64,000 bases of DNA from Euonymus europaeus (taxonomy: Eukaryota > Streptophyta > Magnoliopsida > Celastrales > Celastraceae): assembly GCA_963580455.1 (NCBI GenBank), contig OY756957.1, positions 21,617,001 to 21,681,000 on the forward strand, read 5' to 3'. Each line of letters begins with the position of its first letter. The stretch's first letter is position 1. This document shows, one piece after another, positions 47,111 to 58,799 of this stretch. The translations under genes and the position numbers were made by a program. Under the pieces are notes generated by a model, which was not told the origin of the DNA, searched no databases, and worked only from the letters and a program-made list of their open reading frames with translations.

Positions 47111-50096
47111 CATAATATAATGATATGGATGAACTCGTTGGGAAGAAAGTTTTTTTTTATTTTTTATAATAGACCCTCTGCCTCCTTATACGCTCATGCG
47201 ATCATCTATCCCATCTTGTCACATTGCTTTCTGTTCAAATTCTTGGCCTAGCGTGGCGTTTTGGCACACTTTGTCATAATTTAAGCTTAATAATATGGCT
47301 ACGCATAGGAAAGATGAGAAGATATCTGAAGAGAATAGTAGGACATTCAGGGGTCAAGAATGAATAATATCAAAATATTCATAAGAAGATGATATAATAA
47401 GAGTGTATGGCTAGTTATGAGGATAGCACATACGTGAACAACTTGAAACAAGAATGTTCTAAACTCTAAATCGAGAAAACGAGATAGTTTACAACTTCCG
47501 CTAAAAATCCTTATTTATTTTTTTTTTGCTCACCACATTAGCAGCTTATTAGATATAATCTCAAACTCTTTCCTACTTTTCTTTCTCAATCACTATCTAT
47601 TTCTCTTTAAAACTTGCACATGCATGTAATTTAAAATTATTTGCTCATTCAAACTTCTTTTGTTTTTCTTTTGTTTTTTCTTTAAAAAAAAATTGGGATT
47701 ATCCCTCTTCTAATAATACCTACTTCGACCATAATTTTTTCATTCGAATCTGTTCCAATTTAAGATACTAATATCCATCAATTTTTTATCGAAAGTAATG
47801 CACTCATCCGATTTCCTCTAACTTCCTCAATGATAAATAGTACGGCCATGCATGTCAACAATTGAAAGTGAATGAGAAATTATTTTTTGGAATATGGAGT
47901 GAGAATTGAAATATGAAATTGGAAGAGTGGAAAAAAAAAATTAATAATCTGATAATATTAAATTGAAAATGATGGGTGATGACAAAAACTCTTTTTTTGA
48001 GATATATACAAGAATATAGAGACATCCAAGAAGAAAAAAAAAATTGGCAAGCTCAACATTTCTAAGATGAAATATGCGATAAGCCAAAGATTGCACCAAA
48101 ACTGCTCCAGTTTTGGTGTACGCCTAAATTAACAATGATCAACTCTACGAGGGAGTATTTGCCAATAAATTTATTCTTTTGTCAATGGACTAAAATTTTT
48201 CCAGAGTAAAATACGTAATAAGGTAGAGTTCGCACCAAAAACTGCCCCAGTTTTTTTTGTGCGTGTTTAATTGACTTATATTAAAATCAAAACCAACTAT
48301 TAGCCAATCGTTTTCTTCTTTGGGCTGCATTATTCTGGGGTGAAATACATTATAACCTATGGGACGCACCAAAAACTGCCACAGTTTTGGTGCGTGTCCT
48401 ATTTACTGTCATTAAATATGAACATCATGAAATCGATTTTTTGTCACCGATCGCCACTTCAACGTACGTATGACTATCATTCCTTTAAAATCCGAACATA
48501 CAGTCTGAATTGAGTGATGGTTTTTTTTTGTTATTATTTTTTTTACGCTTTTTTTTGAATATGTAAAAATTGTATTTAGCCAAAATTTCACACAAAAATG
48601 CAAGAGGCATACCCCAATGAAGTTAGATACTTAAATCCTAGTTATTTAAGAAACTTCCACTATTAGATTACTTCTTTAGTAAAATAAATGTCTTCCTAAC
48701 AGAACCATTTATGTGGATCAAGGATTTCAAACGCAACCAAAGTAGTAGGAATGTGTTTGGAAATTATTTTCCATTTTTGATTAGTAAAAATGATTTTGTA
48801 TACTAACAACAATTTTTTAAAAATAAATAAAAGAATTGTTTAAAAAAAAGTATTTGGTTTATTGTTTTTGTAAATGGTTTTAAAAAAAATACATAATTTA
48901 TAAACAGCAGAAGATTGATTATATAACAAGATTACAAAAATGTTATCGATCCATTTCAAAACATGATTTAGTTTTTTCATTTTTTCATTTTTTTTAATTT
49001 ATTATTATTATTATTATTTTGTTTTAGAAACACGTTTCTTACAAACCCTTTTCAAAAATTGTAACACCCAAATGAATTTTCATCTAATTTTTAATTTTGA
49101 AAATCAAAAATAGTTTTGGAAATATCTTCTAGACACATTCTAGGAGTTTAATGAACCTGTAACTTTTCCATGCAAACCATGCACAGACCCACTAAAACCA
49201 ACTATGTAACACTATTTCAGTAAATCGTAATGAGTTCATGTAAATTACTATCTCATACTAGGCCCACTAATGATATATTGCTATAATTCTCACAACAATG
49301 TAACATTTTCTCGATCTACTTTATCTTTGCCACCAATCACTACCTCCCATTATTAATTCACCTCATTCTCAATTTAGTCATCTAATTATTTATGATGGTA
49401 TCTTATATTCATTTTCCATCTCGAAAGTTTGATTTGACATTGTTAATGGGTGCACCAAAATCCAGTTCATTGGATTCATTTTTTTTTATCACCAATTTTA
49501 TCTTGTTAAACGATTCTTTTGAGGTTTAAAATCGTGGAAATGATGGAAGGTGATGACGAACTAATGCAAATTTTTGAACAAGAACTTTTATTTTATAAAA
49601 GATACGATGATGATATCAGAACATGCAGATGCCGTACTATAAAAATTTATCAAATCGAAGTAATGATCTACTCCTTGTGAAAACCCAATAAGTGGTCATG
49701 ATATTTTAATTTTACTTCCTCGATTTTCACCTCTATGTTAGTATTTAGTGCTATTAATTATTTCTATTTAAACGTATATGTCATGCACAATTTTATTCTC
49801 AAAGGGGAAGAAAAAATAAAATAAAAATAAAAATAAAACCTAGTGTACACATCTTACTCCCATTCCTACTTAATTCTTGAGATTCTTGAAAACCTAGTGC
49901 CACCATTTTATTATTCAATTTATGCATGATTATGAATTTACGTGTCTCGTATAAACAATGAAACTATTTTACATGTGAGGCAATGAATATCACATATATA
50001 CATGGTATAATCAAAGATAACGCATGAAATGTATATATAAGTGTATGCGAGTGATTAAACGAGTATATAGACGAGTCTAACTTTAACCAATGTATT
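47111..50096 (-). other. Non-coding interior of the LARD-like element
   Basis: About 3 kb with no gag, protease, RT or integrase similarity on either strand. Short ORFs (for example 48190-48372 and 49964-50197) are composition-driven. The only notable structure is the hairpin repeat at 48060-48400. Confidence 0.75.
48060..48400. repeat. Three diverged ~137-bp repeats, each with a hairpin
   Basis: Each unit holds CACCAAAA(A)CT, a 5-base loop and its complement. Copy 1 (48094-48118) has a perfect 10-bp stem; copy 2 (48231-48262) has a partly decayed arm; copy 3 (48363-48399) has a longer stem extended by GGAC/GTCC. Spacing is 141 and 134 bp. Sequence before each hairpin is also similar (GAAATA, ATAA..C). 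Confidence 0.8.
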
Positions 50097-50467
50097 TGAG
50101 ATAAATACGTGAAATCTATATGTATAAACAAAACAATACATACAAATAAAACAACCACATATGTACAAGCAAAACAAAGCCACGTATATACAAACAAAAC
50201 TTTACATGCACATCAAAACCAACTCACATACATACAAAAATAGAACCATACATATACAGTAAATCAAAACATCACATATACAAACAATGTAGATTCATGT
50301 ATATACAAGCAGAACAACTTATCTATATATACAGTAAAACAAAACATCATATATATAAGCAAGGTGGAATCATATATGTACAAACAGAACAACATATGCA
50401 TATATACAGTAAAACAAACATCGTATATACAAACAAAGTGGAATCATATATGTACAAGAATAGCAAG

Positions 50468-50501
<34 letters not shown>

Positions 50502-50720
50502 GCAATAAAACAAAACATTATTTATACAAATAAAATCACATATGTTCAAGAACAACAACATGCATATATGTAAAATAGAACAAAACATTATTTATACTAA
50601 TAAAATTACATATGTACAAGAAAAATAACATACATATATATGTACAATATAACAAAACATCATATATACCAACACAATAAAATTACATTAATAAAACAAC
50701 ATATGTACAACCAAGCACAA
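50097..50720. repeat. Degenerate AT-rich tandem array
   Basis: Units of roughly 70-80 bp built from AAAACAT...TATATA, ACATATGTACAA and ACAACATA blocks recur, with a CACACA/TATATA microsatellite at about 50468-50502. It lies near the PBS side of the element. ORFs here on both strands are spurious. Confidence 0.75.
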
Positions 50721-51206
50721 TGACAATATATATCACACGATAAAGTTAGAAGTAGTTTCCTGTGTCCTATAACTCTATGGTCATTGGTTATGGATAGTCT
50801 AGGCTCCCGACTTATTCCCCCACCAGTGTCCATTGCTGGAATAGCCTGGGTCCCTCTTAATAGAGGAGTGGGTCGAGTGAGGATTTTTCGCGAGCCTGCA
50901 CGGGGATTGAAATCCCTCGAAGGTCTCGTTTACTTCATCCTCTCCTAAGGGTTTTGAGCCCTAGTTGCTGGACTCATAAAAGGGAATAGTGCACAATGTG
51001 TGAGGACAAAATAAAAAAGGCTCATAAAAACAAATCAATAACATTTTAAACAAATAGAATATATCAAACAAAATTCAAAGAAATACAACACCAAATGTAC
51101 TTAATTCAAAAATAACAAAATCAAATGATGGGATAATAAAAATTAAATTTAAAAGGCCCAACTCACTAGTTTTTTTTTTAATATAATATATTTTAAAAAC
51201 TAGATT
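50721..51206 (-). other. 5' leader of the non-coding element
   Basis: A less AT-rich block (50755-50990) followed by an A-rich part next to the PBS. It is non-coding and may hold packaging signals, which cannot be told from sequence alone. Confidence 0.5.
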
Positions 51207-51224
51207 TCCCCAGTGAAGTCGCCA
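51207..51224 (-). promoter_or_regulatory. PBS of the non-coding element
   Basis: The minus strand TGGCGACTTCACTGGGGA lies 2 bp from the LTR end at 51227. It closely resembles the TGGCGACTCC.CTGGGGA site of Tat/Ogre-type elements. Confidence 0.75.
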
Positions 51225-51226
51225 GT

Positions 51227-53957
51227 TGTCGCAACCGGTTTTGCGAAATGAATTGTAAATACAAATATAATAAAATATATGAAGTCGCCACCAATTGAAT
51301 ATGTGCAATTGGTCACCATGAAAAATATAATTTTGGTCTACGAAAAATCCAGAAAAAATGGTAAGTGAGTTTGTTGCGTATGGGGAAGGTGTGAGGCACC
51401 CCACAACGCCTGTTTTAAAAACAGTTGTCAACTTAACTTTTATTATCCCATTAAATGACCTTTCCCAAAAAATATTAATTGTAGCATACGTAAAGTGTGA
51501 AGATTATATAAGATAAAAATAATATTTACAGAAATATAATAGCTATATAGGATAAAATAATTTAAATAAATATGGAGATATATCAAAATAGAATAAAATG
51601 AATTTATAAAATATATATAAATTATATTTGAATATAATAAAATAATTTTATAATATATATATAGACTATATATGTAAGGTGCAATGATTATACACACTAT
51701 ACTACAAATTATATAAGACAAAAATAATATTTAGATAAATATAATAGCTATATAGGAAAAATAATTTAAGTAGATATATGACTATATTAAAATAGAATAA
51801 AATGAATTCATAATATATATATATATATGTATAAATAAAATAATTTTATAATATATAAAAAACTATATTAAAAGTCTTAATATTGAGGTTCATGGGGTTT
51901 TTCCATCCAATGGTCAAATTTCCCAAGTAACACTCTCACCTCAAGAATCTATCCAAGGGTGCATCCAATGCATTCCCCAAATCGATTTCATCGTAGGTAA
52001 AAACTTTTAATATAATTTTTATATACTACATAGGTTTAAAAATAAAGTAAAATAAAAATAGAAATAGAGATAAAGATAAATAAGACGAAAATAAAATAAA
52101 ATAAAATAAAATATGATATAGATAAATAAAAACAAAAACAAAACGAGGATAAAATAAAAATAAAAATAAAATGTTGGGAACCGAGTTTTTTTCTGGAAAT
52201 TATACGATATCAATTATCGCAAATCCCATAATCCAACATATTAAAATATTAAATCACATAATTAACACATAAATCAAACACTATCAAATCAATCATATAA
52301 TTCACATATAAACACATTTCAAATAACGTTCACATATAAACACGTTTCGAATAACATATTAACAATGTTAAAAAACGATGAATGAAATGGAATCTCGGTT
52401 CCCTTTTTTTATTGGCAATCGACTACTTCAATCATACTATTAAATTAGTATGATTGAGAGTTTATAATTAATTGCCTTGATGCCATGAACACACAAAATG
52501 ACACAAAGAGTTTTATTTTCATGCTTTTTATCAAAATATTCATAATTCTCGAAGCCCACATTAATCACATAATCCTTTACTCAATCCCCTTAATCCTTCA
52601 ATCATTTTTAATCCAAATAAACAGCTCAAAACCCATATCAATAAATCATACAATTGACCCAATTAATTCATACTCATGTTCAAGCCCAAATAAAACACCT
52701 AAAGCCCCAAATACAATTTTATGCCTACACACAACATTCAAAGACTCAAAAACTAAAACAATAAAGAGAAATACACATAATACAGTTTCGGAAATACCGA
52801 CTTTTGGAGCATTATCCACCGTTCGATTTGGCCGTTTTTGGAGAGTGGCTAGAGGACAGTCGGTGCTTAATTCTGAACGGTGAGATTCGGATTTGAAGCT
52901 CCATAGGATCAATTTCAAAACTGATTTCCAAACTGATTTTTGTAGGAATATTCATCAAAATGGAGTTCGGGAATGGTGACGGATGGAGGGCTTTCTGTTG
53001 TTGGATTTTGCTGATTTTTGGACAGTGGTTAGGAGACGGAAGGACCTTAATTTTGGACGGACGGATTGTGATTTGAAGCTTCAGAAGGGTAGTTTCAAAA
53101 CTGGTTTCCGAACTACTTTTTGTAGGGATATCTCTCGAAATGGAGTTTTGGGACTGGTGACGGATGGAGGGCTATTCGTGGTTTGATTTGGCTGATTTTT
53201 GGACAGGGATTAGAAGAAGGAGTGTTCTTGATTTTGCACGGTCGGATTATGATTTGAAGTTTCAGAAGGTTGACATATGGGGGAAATGAAAGTCCTGGTT
53301 TATGAGGTGATATGGTTTTTTATTCTCTTTCGGAGGAGAAGAATTGGTGGTGGCTTAAGTTCCGAGAAGAGAGGGTTAGGGTTGCTGCCTCTCCTCAAGA
53401 AAGGGTTCTCTCCCCCCTCTTTTCGTGCCCCCCAAATCATAGCTCCTTAAAGAATCATCTCTTTCCTTTCTTGCATAATCTCTACCCGAAATCAGTCCCA
53501 TAAATTCTTCCGAAAATCTCTGATTTCCTTCTTTCATTCTTGCTCAAAATTAAACAAAAATCTCCTTCTAACTGATTCTTTCCTTCATTTTACAGATTCA
53601 CCTCAATTGACTCGATCCTCCCCTCCCATCTTGGCATCTCCTCTTTATTAGTTTCATTTCTATTTTAGGCACCTCGATTCTTTCCTTTTTCTCTCCATAC
53701 GGCTCTCTCTTTCCTTTTTCTCTCCATATCTTTTTCTTCCTATGACATTAGGTTAAAGAGGTTTAGGCCGGGCCGGGCTACATGCTTGAGTTAATATTTG
53801 GGCTTTAATCTTTGGGTCTAAGTTATGTCATAAGCCTCATATGACATTTCTTTTAACGGGCCATTTCCTTGGGTCATCTATGGTTTAAGTAGACTAATAA
53901 TTTATGATGTCTAAATGGGCTCCTACATTGGGCTTGAACCAAAATTAGGGTACAACA
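51227..53957 (-). repeat. 5' LTR of the non-coding element
   Basis: 2731 bp and collinear with 42803-45530. On the minus strand it starts TGTTGTACCC and ends CCGGTTGCGACA. Confidence 0.9.
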
Positions 53958-53962
53958 CTGTG

Positions 53963-55213
53963 CTTCTAACAAAAAATTTTAAGAGTTTCATGAAGAATAA
54001 AAAGACAAAGGAGCCTAAGAAGATTAGATCATCCACTTCTGAAATCAAGAAAGTGGATAAGAAAGGTAAGTACTCTAATACTATCCAATATTTCAAAAAT
54101 AAGGGTTTTTGTCATATTGCTCAGGATTGTGCAAATACGAAGAAAAAATAAAAACACTTTCAAATTGACCTAGAGTGATGATATTGATAAAGAATTAAGC
54201 TAATGACGAAAATAATAAGGATCCAATTGCATTTCCTGCTAATTTGAATAACATTGTCATTGAAACCTGTTCTAAAGATTGTGAGTTTGAAATTGATGAA
54301 AATTTGCTTTGAAGAAAATTTGGGGCGTATTAAAATCTATGAGATGTTTGTTAAAGAACTAGACCAAGCAAATAACAAAATGAGTGAGCTTAATGATGAA
54401 TTCTCATTATTTGAAGATTGTTACTAGACTGATATAGCCACTGACATAGCTTACTTCACTAAAGCAAAGGCAAATCACACATAATAATTTCACAATTTTT
54501 TCTTAACTATTAAGTGGTCTCCGAAAGCAAAATAATTTAAGAAGTGGTGGATAAAAAATCTGAATTAAATTTTTTGTTTATGAATACTGCATTGAGTGTT
54601 TCCAAAGATAATGTGTGATACCTCGATAGTGGATGTTCAAGATATATGTGTGAAAACAAATCTCTATTTTCATCTTCTTTTTTATCAAATATGATTGTGG
54701 TACAATCACTTTTGGCGGTGAAAGCAAAGTAGAGATCAAAGTTAAATGTATCATTCAAAGTCCAAGTGAATGTGAGTTACAAAATGTTTTGTATGTGAAG
54801 GGACTTAGAGCAAATCTGATTAATATAAGTCATCTTTGTGACTCAAAATACTCAGCCTTTTTCACTAGACAATATTGTAATATTATTCATACTAACAATC
54901 TATGTGTTTTGCAAGGAAAAGGGTTTCATGATAATTGTTACATGCCATGCATATTGAACCAATTATGACATTCAATTCCACTATTAATTCATCTTCTGAA
55001 AAATTATTGCATGAAAGGTTTGGACATCTAAACTATCGAGATTTGCAAACAAAAAAAATCAGAAATGGTATGTCAAATACCTAAAATCGACTCAACATAT
55101 GGTATCTGTAGTCTTTGTCAAATGGGTAAGGAAACCATTTCGTCTCATAAAAAGGTAAACATTGTCGATACATCAAAGCCTTTTGAACTTATTCATATGG
55201 ACCTCATGAGACA
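53963..55213 (+). pseudogene. SIRE-like gag end, zinc knuckle, protease and pre-integrase
   Basis: Gag resumes as LLTKNFKSFMKNKK, then a damaged zinc knuckle (FKNKGFCHIAQDC, first Cys lost). Protease-like YLDSGCSRYMCENKSLF is near 54620-54665. NVLYVKGLRANLI-like and CDSKYSAFFTRQYCN readings follow, and the pre-integrase block LLHERFGHLNYRDLQ near 55005 and ICSLCQMGKETISSHKK, with PFELIHMDLM leading into integrase. The reading switches frame many times. A solo LTR interrupts at 55214. Confidence 0.8.
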
Positions 55214-56002
55214 TGTAATACCCTGACCCGAAAATGTCAAAATAAAAAATAAATACTAATAAAAAATAAAAAATAATTAAATTGAAAGTTTGAGTGTGAA
55301 AATACCAAGTAATGAGTGGAAAATTTTGATTAGGCATTGACTTACCTTTTAATTCAGCTATTATATTTTGTTATTCTCTTTGCCCTTACTGAGTCATTGC
55401 TCACCCTTTACTTTCTTTTCTTTCCACACAGGCGAGACTGGTACGGATACCGGCACTACGGATCTATAGGAGGTGGGATGACATGGTGCCACCTGGAGAC
55501 ACTAGGATGGGGTTAGAATAAATAATTAACTTTCTTTATTATGTTTGATATTATGTATGCAAATTGACGATTGTGTATGTTGGTTACGTTTGTGAACACC
55601 TTGATGGTGTGTGGATGGTACGGATAGGAGGGTGCCTTGTGATAGGACTCATGTACCTGGATGTGAACCTTAAGGTTTATATTGTATGTTGATACCTGTA
55701 TGAAGGTTATGTTTTATTATATATTGCGGATGCATGCTGTAGATGGCCTGAGGCCCTGCCTAGGATTGTGGTTACTTGTGATGTGATGGCCAGAGGCCTT
55801 ATATATTTGTTGAGTATGTGCTACGTATTTCAGATGGGTATTCTCCGATATACAGGGAGATGTTGCTGAAATTTCGGTAGAAATTTATGGATTCAGTTTG
55901 GAGAAATTAAGATTAAATCTTTTATGATAATGTGGAGGTTTAATATCTTATAGATATTGAATTAGGTTTAAACAGTAGCGCCTCCCGGGTCGGGGCGTTA
56001 CA
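55214..56002 (+). mobile_element. Solo LTR (Del/Tekay-like, 789 bp) in the SIRE-like integrase
   Basis: It starts TGTAATACCCTGACCC and ends GGGTCGGGGCGTTACA. AGACA flanks both sides (55209-55213 and 56003-56007). Removing the LTR and one flank copy restores the integrase frame (DLMR-Q-TKIESIRGKKYI). Confidence 0.92.
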
Positions 56003-56226
56003 AGACAAACCAAAATTGAGAGTATTAGAGGTAAGAAATACATCTTAGCAGTTGTTGATAATATTTTAAGGTATTCTTGGGTAAGATTTCTTCGTGAAAA
56101 ATCTAATACTTTTGATGTTTTTATGAGATGTTATGTCAATTAGAAAAAGAAAAGAAAGTTGATAATTTTCATTTGAGCAATATTATAACTGACCATGGGA
56201 CCGAGTTTGAGAATGAAAACTTTGAA
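56003..56226 (+). pseudogene. SIRE-like integrase core fragment
   Basis: TKIESIRGKKYILAVVDNILRYSWVRFLREKSNTF continues the integrase core; after a break, LTDHGTEFENENFE gives the second Asp region. The third catalytic residue region is missing: the next LTR begins at 56227 and coding resumes only near the end of integrase. Confidence 0.85.
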
Positions 56227-58014
56227 TGTAATGCCCCGACTCAGGAGGCCCTACTATTTATACCAATCTAAGTCATCAGTGTGATTCAACATTAGTTCAT
56301 CATAAATCATATCATTTGAGTTTAAACCTAATCCATATACATCTAGGTCAACTCTAATTCATTCAAAAAATTTAACAGCATCTCCACGTATATAAGAGGA
56401 TGTCAACTTGGATATGCGCAAAGACTTCAAGCCATCATTCACATGCAATCCATAAACTAGCAGGGCTTAAGGCTATCTATCAGCATGCAATCCATGAAAT
56501 GCATGTAAACATGCAATATAGACATAAATGTATACATAGAATCATTTAGGACTAATGGTCCTTAACCAAGCTTGAGAGTTCCGATCATATGGCGCGCCCT
56601 CCTTATCGTAAAATCCATTGCACTAATAAAGTTCCAATCCAGTGTATCACAAAGTACATATTAGTACCAAGGTAGTACAAAGAAAAAAGTAAAACCCCCT
56701 TTACAACCCACTCACTAACTCCAGGTGGTCAACCGTGTCATTAACGCTGCTATAGATATGCATCGCCGATTATAGAATCAATCTCACCTGTGGGGAGAAA
56801 AATAAAGTAAAGGGATGGCTCAATGGGGTAAATGGAATAATGAACAACATTAAGCTAGATACCATGTCAATCCTCCATGGGTTATCCTCAATCACAAATC
56901 CATCGGTAAACACAACCACCATCAATATCGACCCCAAACTCATATTCTCACTCTAACCCTATAAACCATAAATTTCCCTCATAGGTCATACTAGAACCCT
57001 ATTGATTCCTTCTTAGAATTGTCTCAAGTTTAGAAGGTAGGTTGCCCACCCTTAAATCATCAACATATCCAAAATTAAGCCTCAAATTCAAATCACATCA
57101 GCAAAATCAAAGAAATTTGTCCCTCAAGCATCAATTTCCCAAATATGCATATAATCCCTTCAACTTTCATTTTTAATCCACAAGTTTACTCGAATCCATA
57201 CAGTTATCACATTTCTAATAAGAATGATAGAAAAAATATGGCACAAACATGAAGATTCAAAGTAAAACCTCACCTTCTTGAGCGATAGATTTAATTTCCT
57301 ATATTTACCTTTATGTTCTTTTCAACCTTGAGGCAGTAGGGATTCTGCAAGAAATGGTAAAATACCTTGATGCTCGTATAACTAGTGTTGAACACATTGC
57401 AAGTGCAATATGGGTCGTCTCGGCCGTTATAGACAATATTCCTTTAGTTGCAGCAACAATGGGGATGTACGATCTCACATCTTTTCCACAAGATTCCAAC
57501 TTTTGGCGGCAACTGATTGCATTTTGTGCCGGTACTGGTGGATTGATTCTAGTTATTGGCTTAGCAGCAGGAGTTGCTTTTATGGGAATGGATAGCAATT
57601 AACATCAAAATAAGTGTAACTCAACCCATTTAATCATTAATTTCATCAAAATCCAAGGTTCTTACAAAAACCATAAAACGTTAACTATAAAAATCAAGAT
57701 TCCTTACCTTAAATCTTGGATCAGTCATTCTTGATCTTGATTAAGGCTTCTAAGCTCTTCAATCTTGCTAAATCTCCCAAAAAAATCATGTTTCTTTTTT
57801 TAGTTTCACCTCTCTTGCTCCTGGCCTTACTCTCTATTTTGTTTGTCCATACTTCGAACCTTTCTTTTATAATATGGTCAACTCCACTTTCGGTGGAGTC
57901 AATTGACTCCATCAAAAGTGGACAATACATCTATATAAATACGAATTAATTTTAATTTACATTTAGTTAATGACTAGCCTATCCTTAGTCAATTTTAACC
58001 CAACTCTTAATTTT
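56227..58014 (-). mobile_element. Del/Tekay-like LTR, minus strand, carrying a captured gene fragment
   Basis: The plus strand begins TGTAATGCCCCGACTC, the complement of an LTR end. Blocks at 56930-57290 match, in reverse, 63270-63660 (for example GAATCTTCATGTTTGTGC and GAGGGACAAATTTCTT). The other LTR end is lost: copia integrase sequence resumes at about 58015. An NHD1-like coding fragment sits in the middle (57327-57602). Confidence 0.65.
57327..57602 (+). pseudogene. NHD1: Captured fragment of a NhaD-type Na+/H+ antiporter (NHD1-like)
   Basis: An open stretch from LEAVGILQEM to FMGM and a stop at 57602 reads as a C-terminal part of the plant chloroplast NhaD-type antiporter: SVEHIASAIWVVSAVIDNIPL, VAATMGMYDLTSFPQDSNFW, LIAFCAGTGG, AAGVAFMGM. 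NHD1 exchanges sodium for protons at the chloroplast envelope. The fragment covers about 88 codons with no stop or intron signal and one extra codon (WRQ for the expected WQ). It lies antisense to the LTR that contains it. It is a fragment, not a gene: similarity stops at MGM and the last codons (DSN) are unrelated. Confidence in the protein family is high; how it was captured is unknown. Confidence 0.85.
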
Positions 58015-58790
58015 TTTCGATGCTCAAAGTGACGATGGTTTATTTTTGGGTTACTCATTGCATAATCATACTTATATTATTTTTATAACAGAACAAAGAC
58101 TAAGATGAATTTAGCTAATCTTGCTGTGAATGATGAGAGAACAAAAAGAATACTAATATCCAAGTTGAGGATTATGATTCAACATATTATTAAGATGTCA
58201 TTGAAGAAACCCCGAAGAAAATAGGAACTCTAACAATGAACCTGTTCATAAAGTAATTGTGATGTAGCCTACCTCAGATACCTGTCCAGTGCATATTGAA
58301 ATGATCCTCGCCAATCCCGCTTTAGACAATCTGAATCTCTCATAGATAAATAAGAAAAACATCCAAAGGAGTTGGCATTAGGTGAGGTAAGTGCTCCCAT
58401 GAAAATCGGCAAGCAAATGAGAGACAAGGTAAGTCACTTCTGTTACTCATTTTTGGTATATGTCTTATATTGAACCCAAAAATGTGAAACAAGGCATTCA
58501 ACGATGATTTTTAGATCAATACTATGCACGATGAGCTAAATTATTTTGTTCATAATGATGTTTGGACACTAATACATAGACTAGATAATGTGAACATAAT
58601 TGGTACAAAGTGGATATTCAAAAATAAAACTGATGAAAGTGGGAAGATTGCTAGAAACAAAGCCAACATCAAAAACTATTATTCATCATGCATGTCATAC
58701 ACAATTGGAAAATTTTCCTTTATCGTAGCTTTGTTGAATGCTCGATAGTCATTTCAAAATCTCGATGATATGTCTATATTTTTAACTAGT
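58015..58790 (+). pseudogene. SIRE-like integrase tail and start of reverse transcriptase
   Basis: FDAQSDDGLFLGYSLHNHTY continues the integrase end, then YVSYIEPKNVKQ near 58460. From 58524 MHDELNYFVHNDVWTLIHR, NIIGTKWIFKNKTDESGKIARNKA is the RT N-terminus, with a stop at 58746. The catalytic YVDD region is absent; the element is cut by the LTR sequence that follows. Confidence 0.8.
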
Positions 58791-58799
58791 AATATCAGT

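Larger units (their letters stand above)
42803..53957 (-). mobile_element. Complete non-coding Tat-type LTR retrotransposon (LARD-like), 11.2 kb
   Basis: Two LTRs (42803-45530 and 51227-53957) have the same termini (TGTCGCAACC...TACAACA on the plus strand) and are nearly identical. The PBS-like TGGCGACTTCACTGGGGA (51207-51224) and the polypurine tract (45531-45545), both on the minus strand, set the orientation. Flanks are CTATG (42798-42802) and CTGTG (53958-53962), a target duplication with one change. Taking out the element and one flank copy joins host gag in frame (DEP-M-LLTKNFKSF). The 5.7-kb interior has no gag-pol, so it must rely on proteins from another element. Confidence 0.92.

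Noticed and set aside
57311..57602. Possible insertion of organelle DNA
   Set aside because: The protein is of the NhaD/NHD1 type, which is nuclear-encoded and imported into chloroplasts, so a gene-fragment capture fits better.
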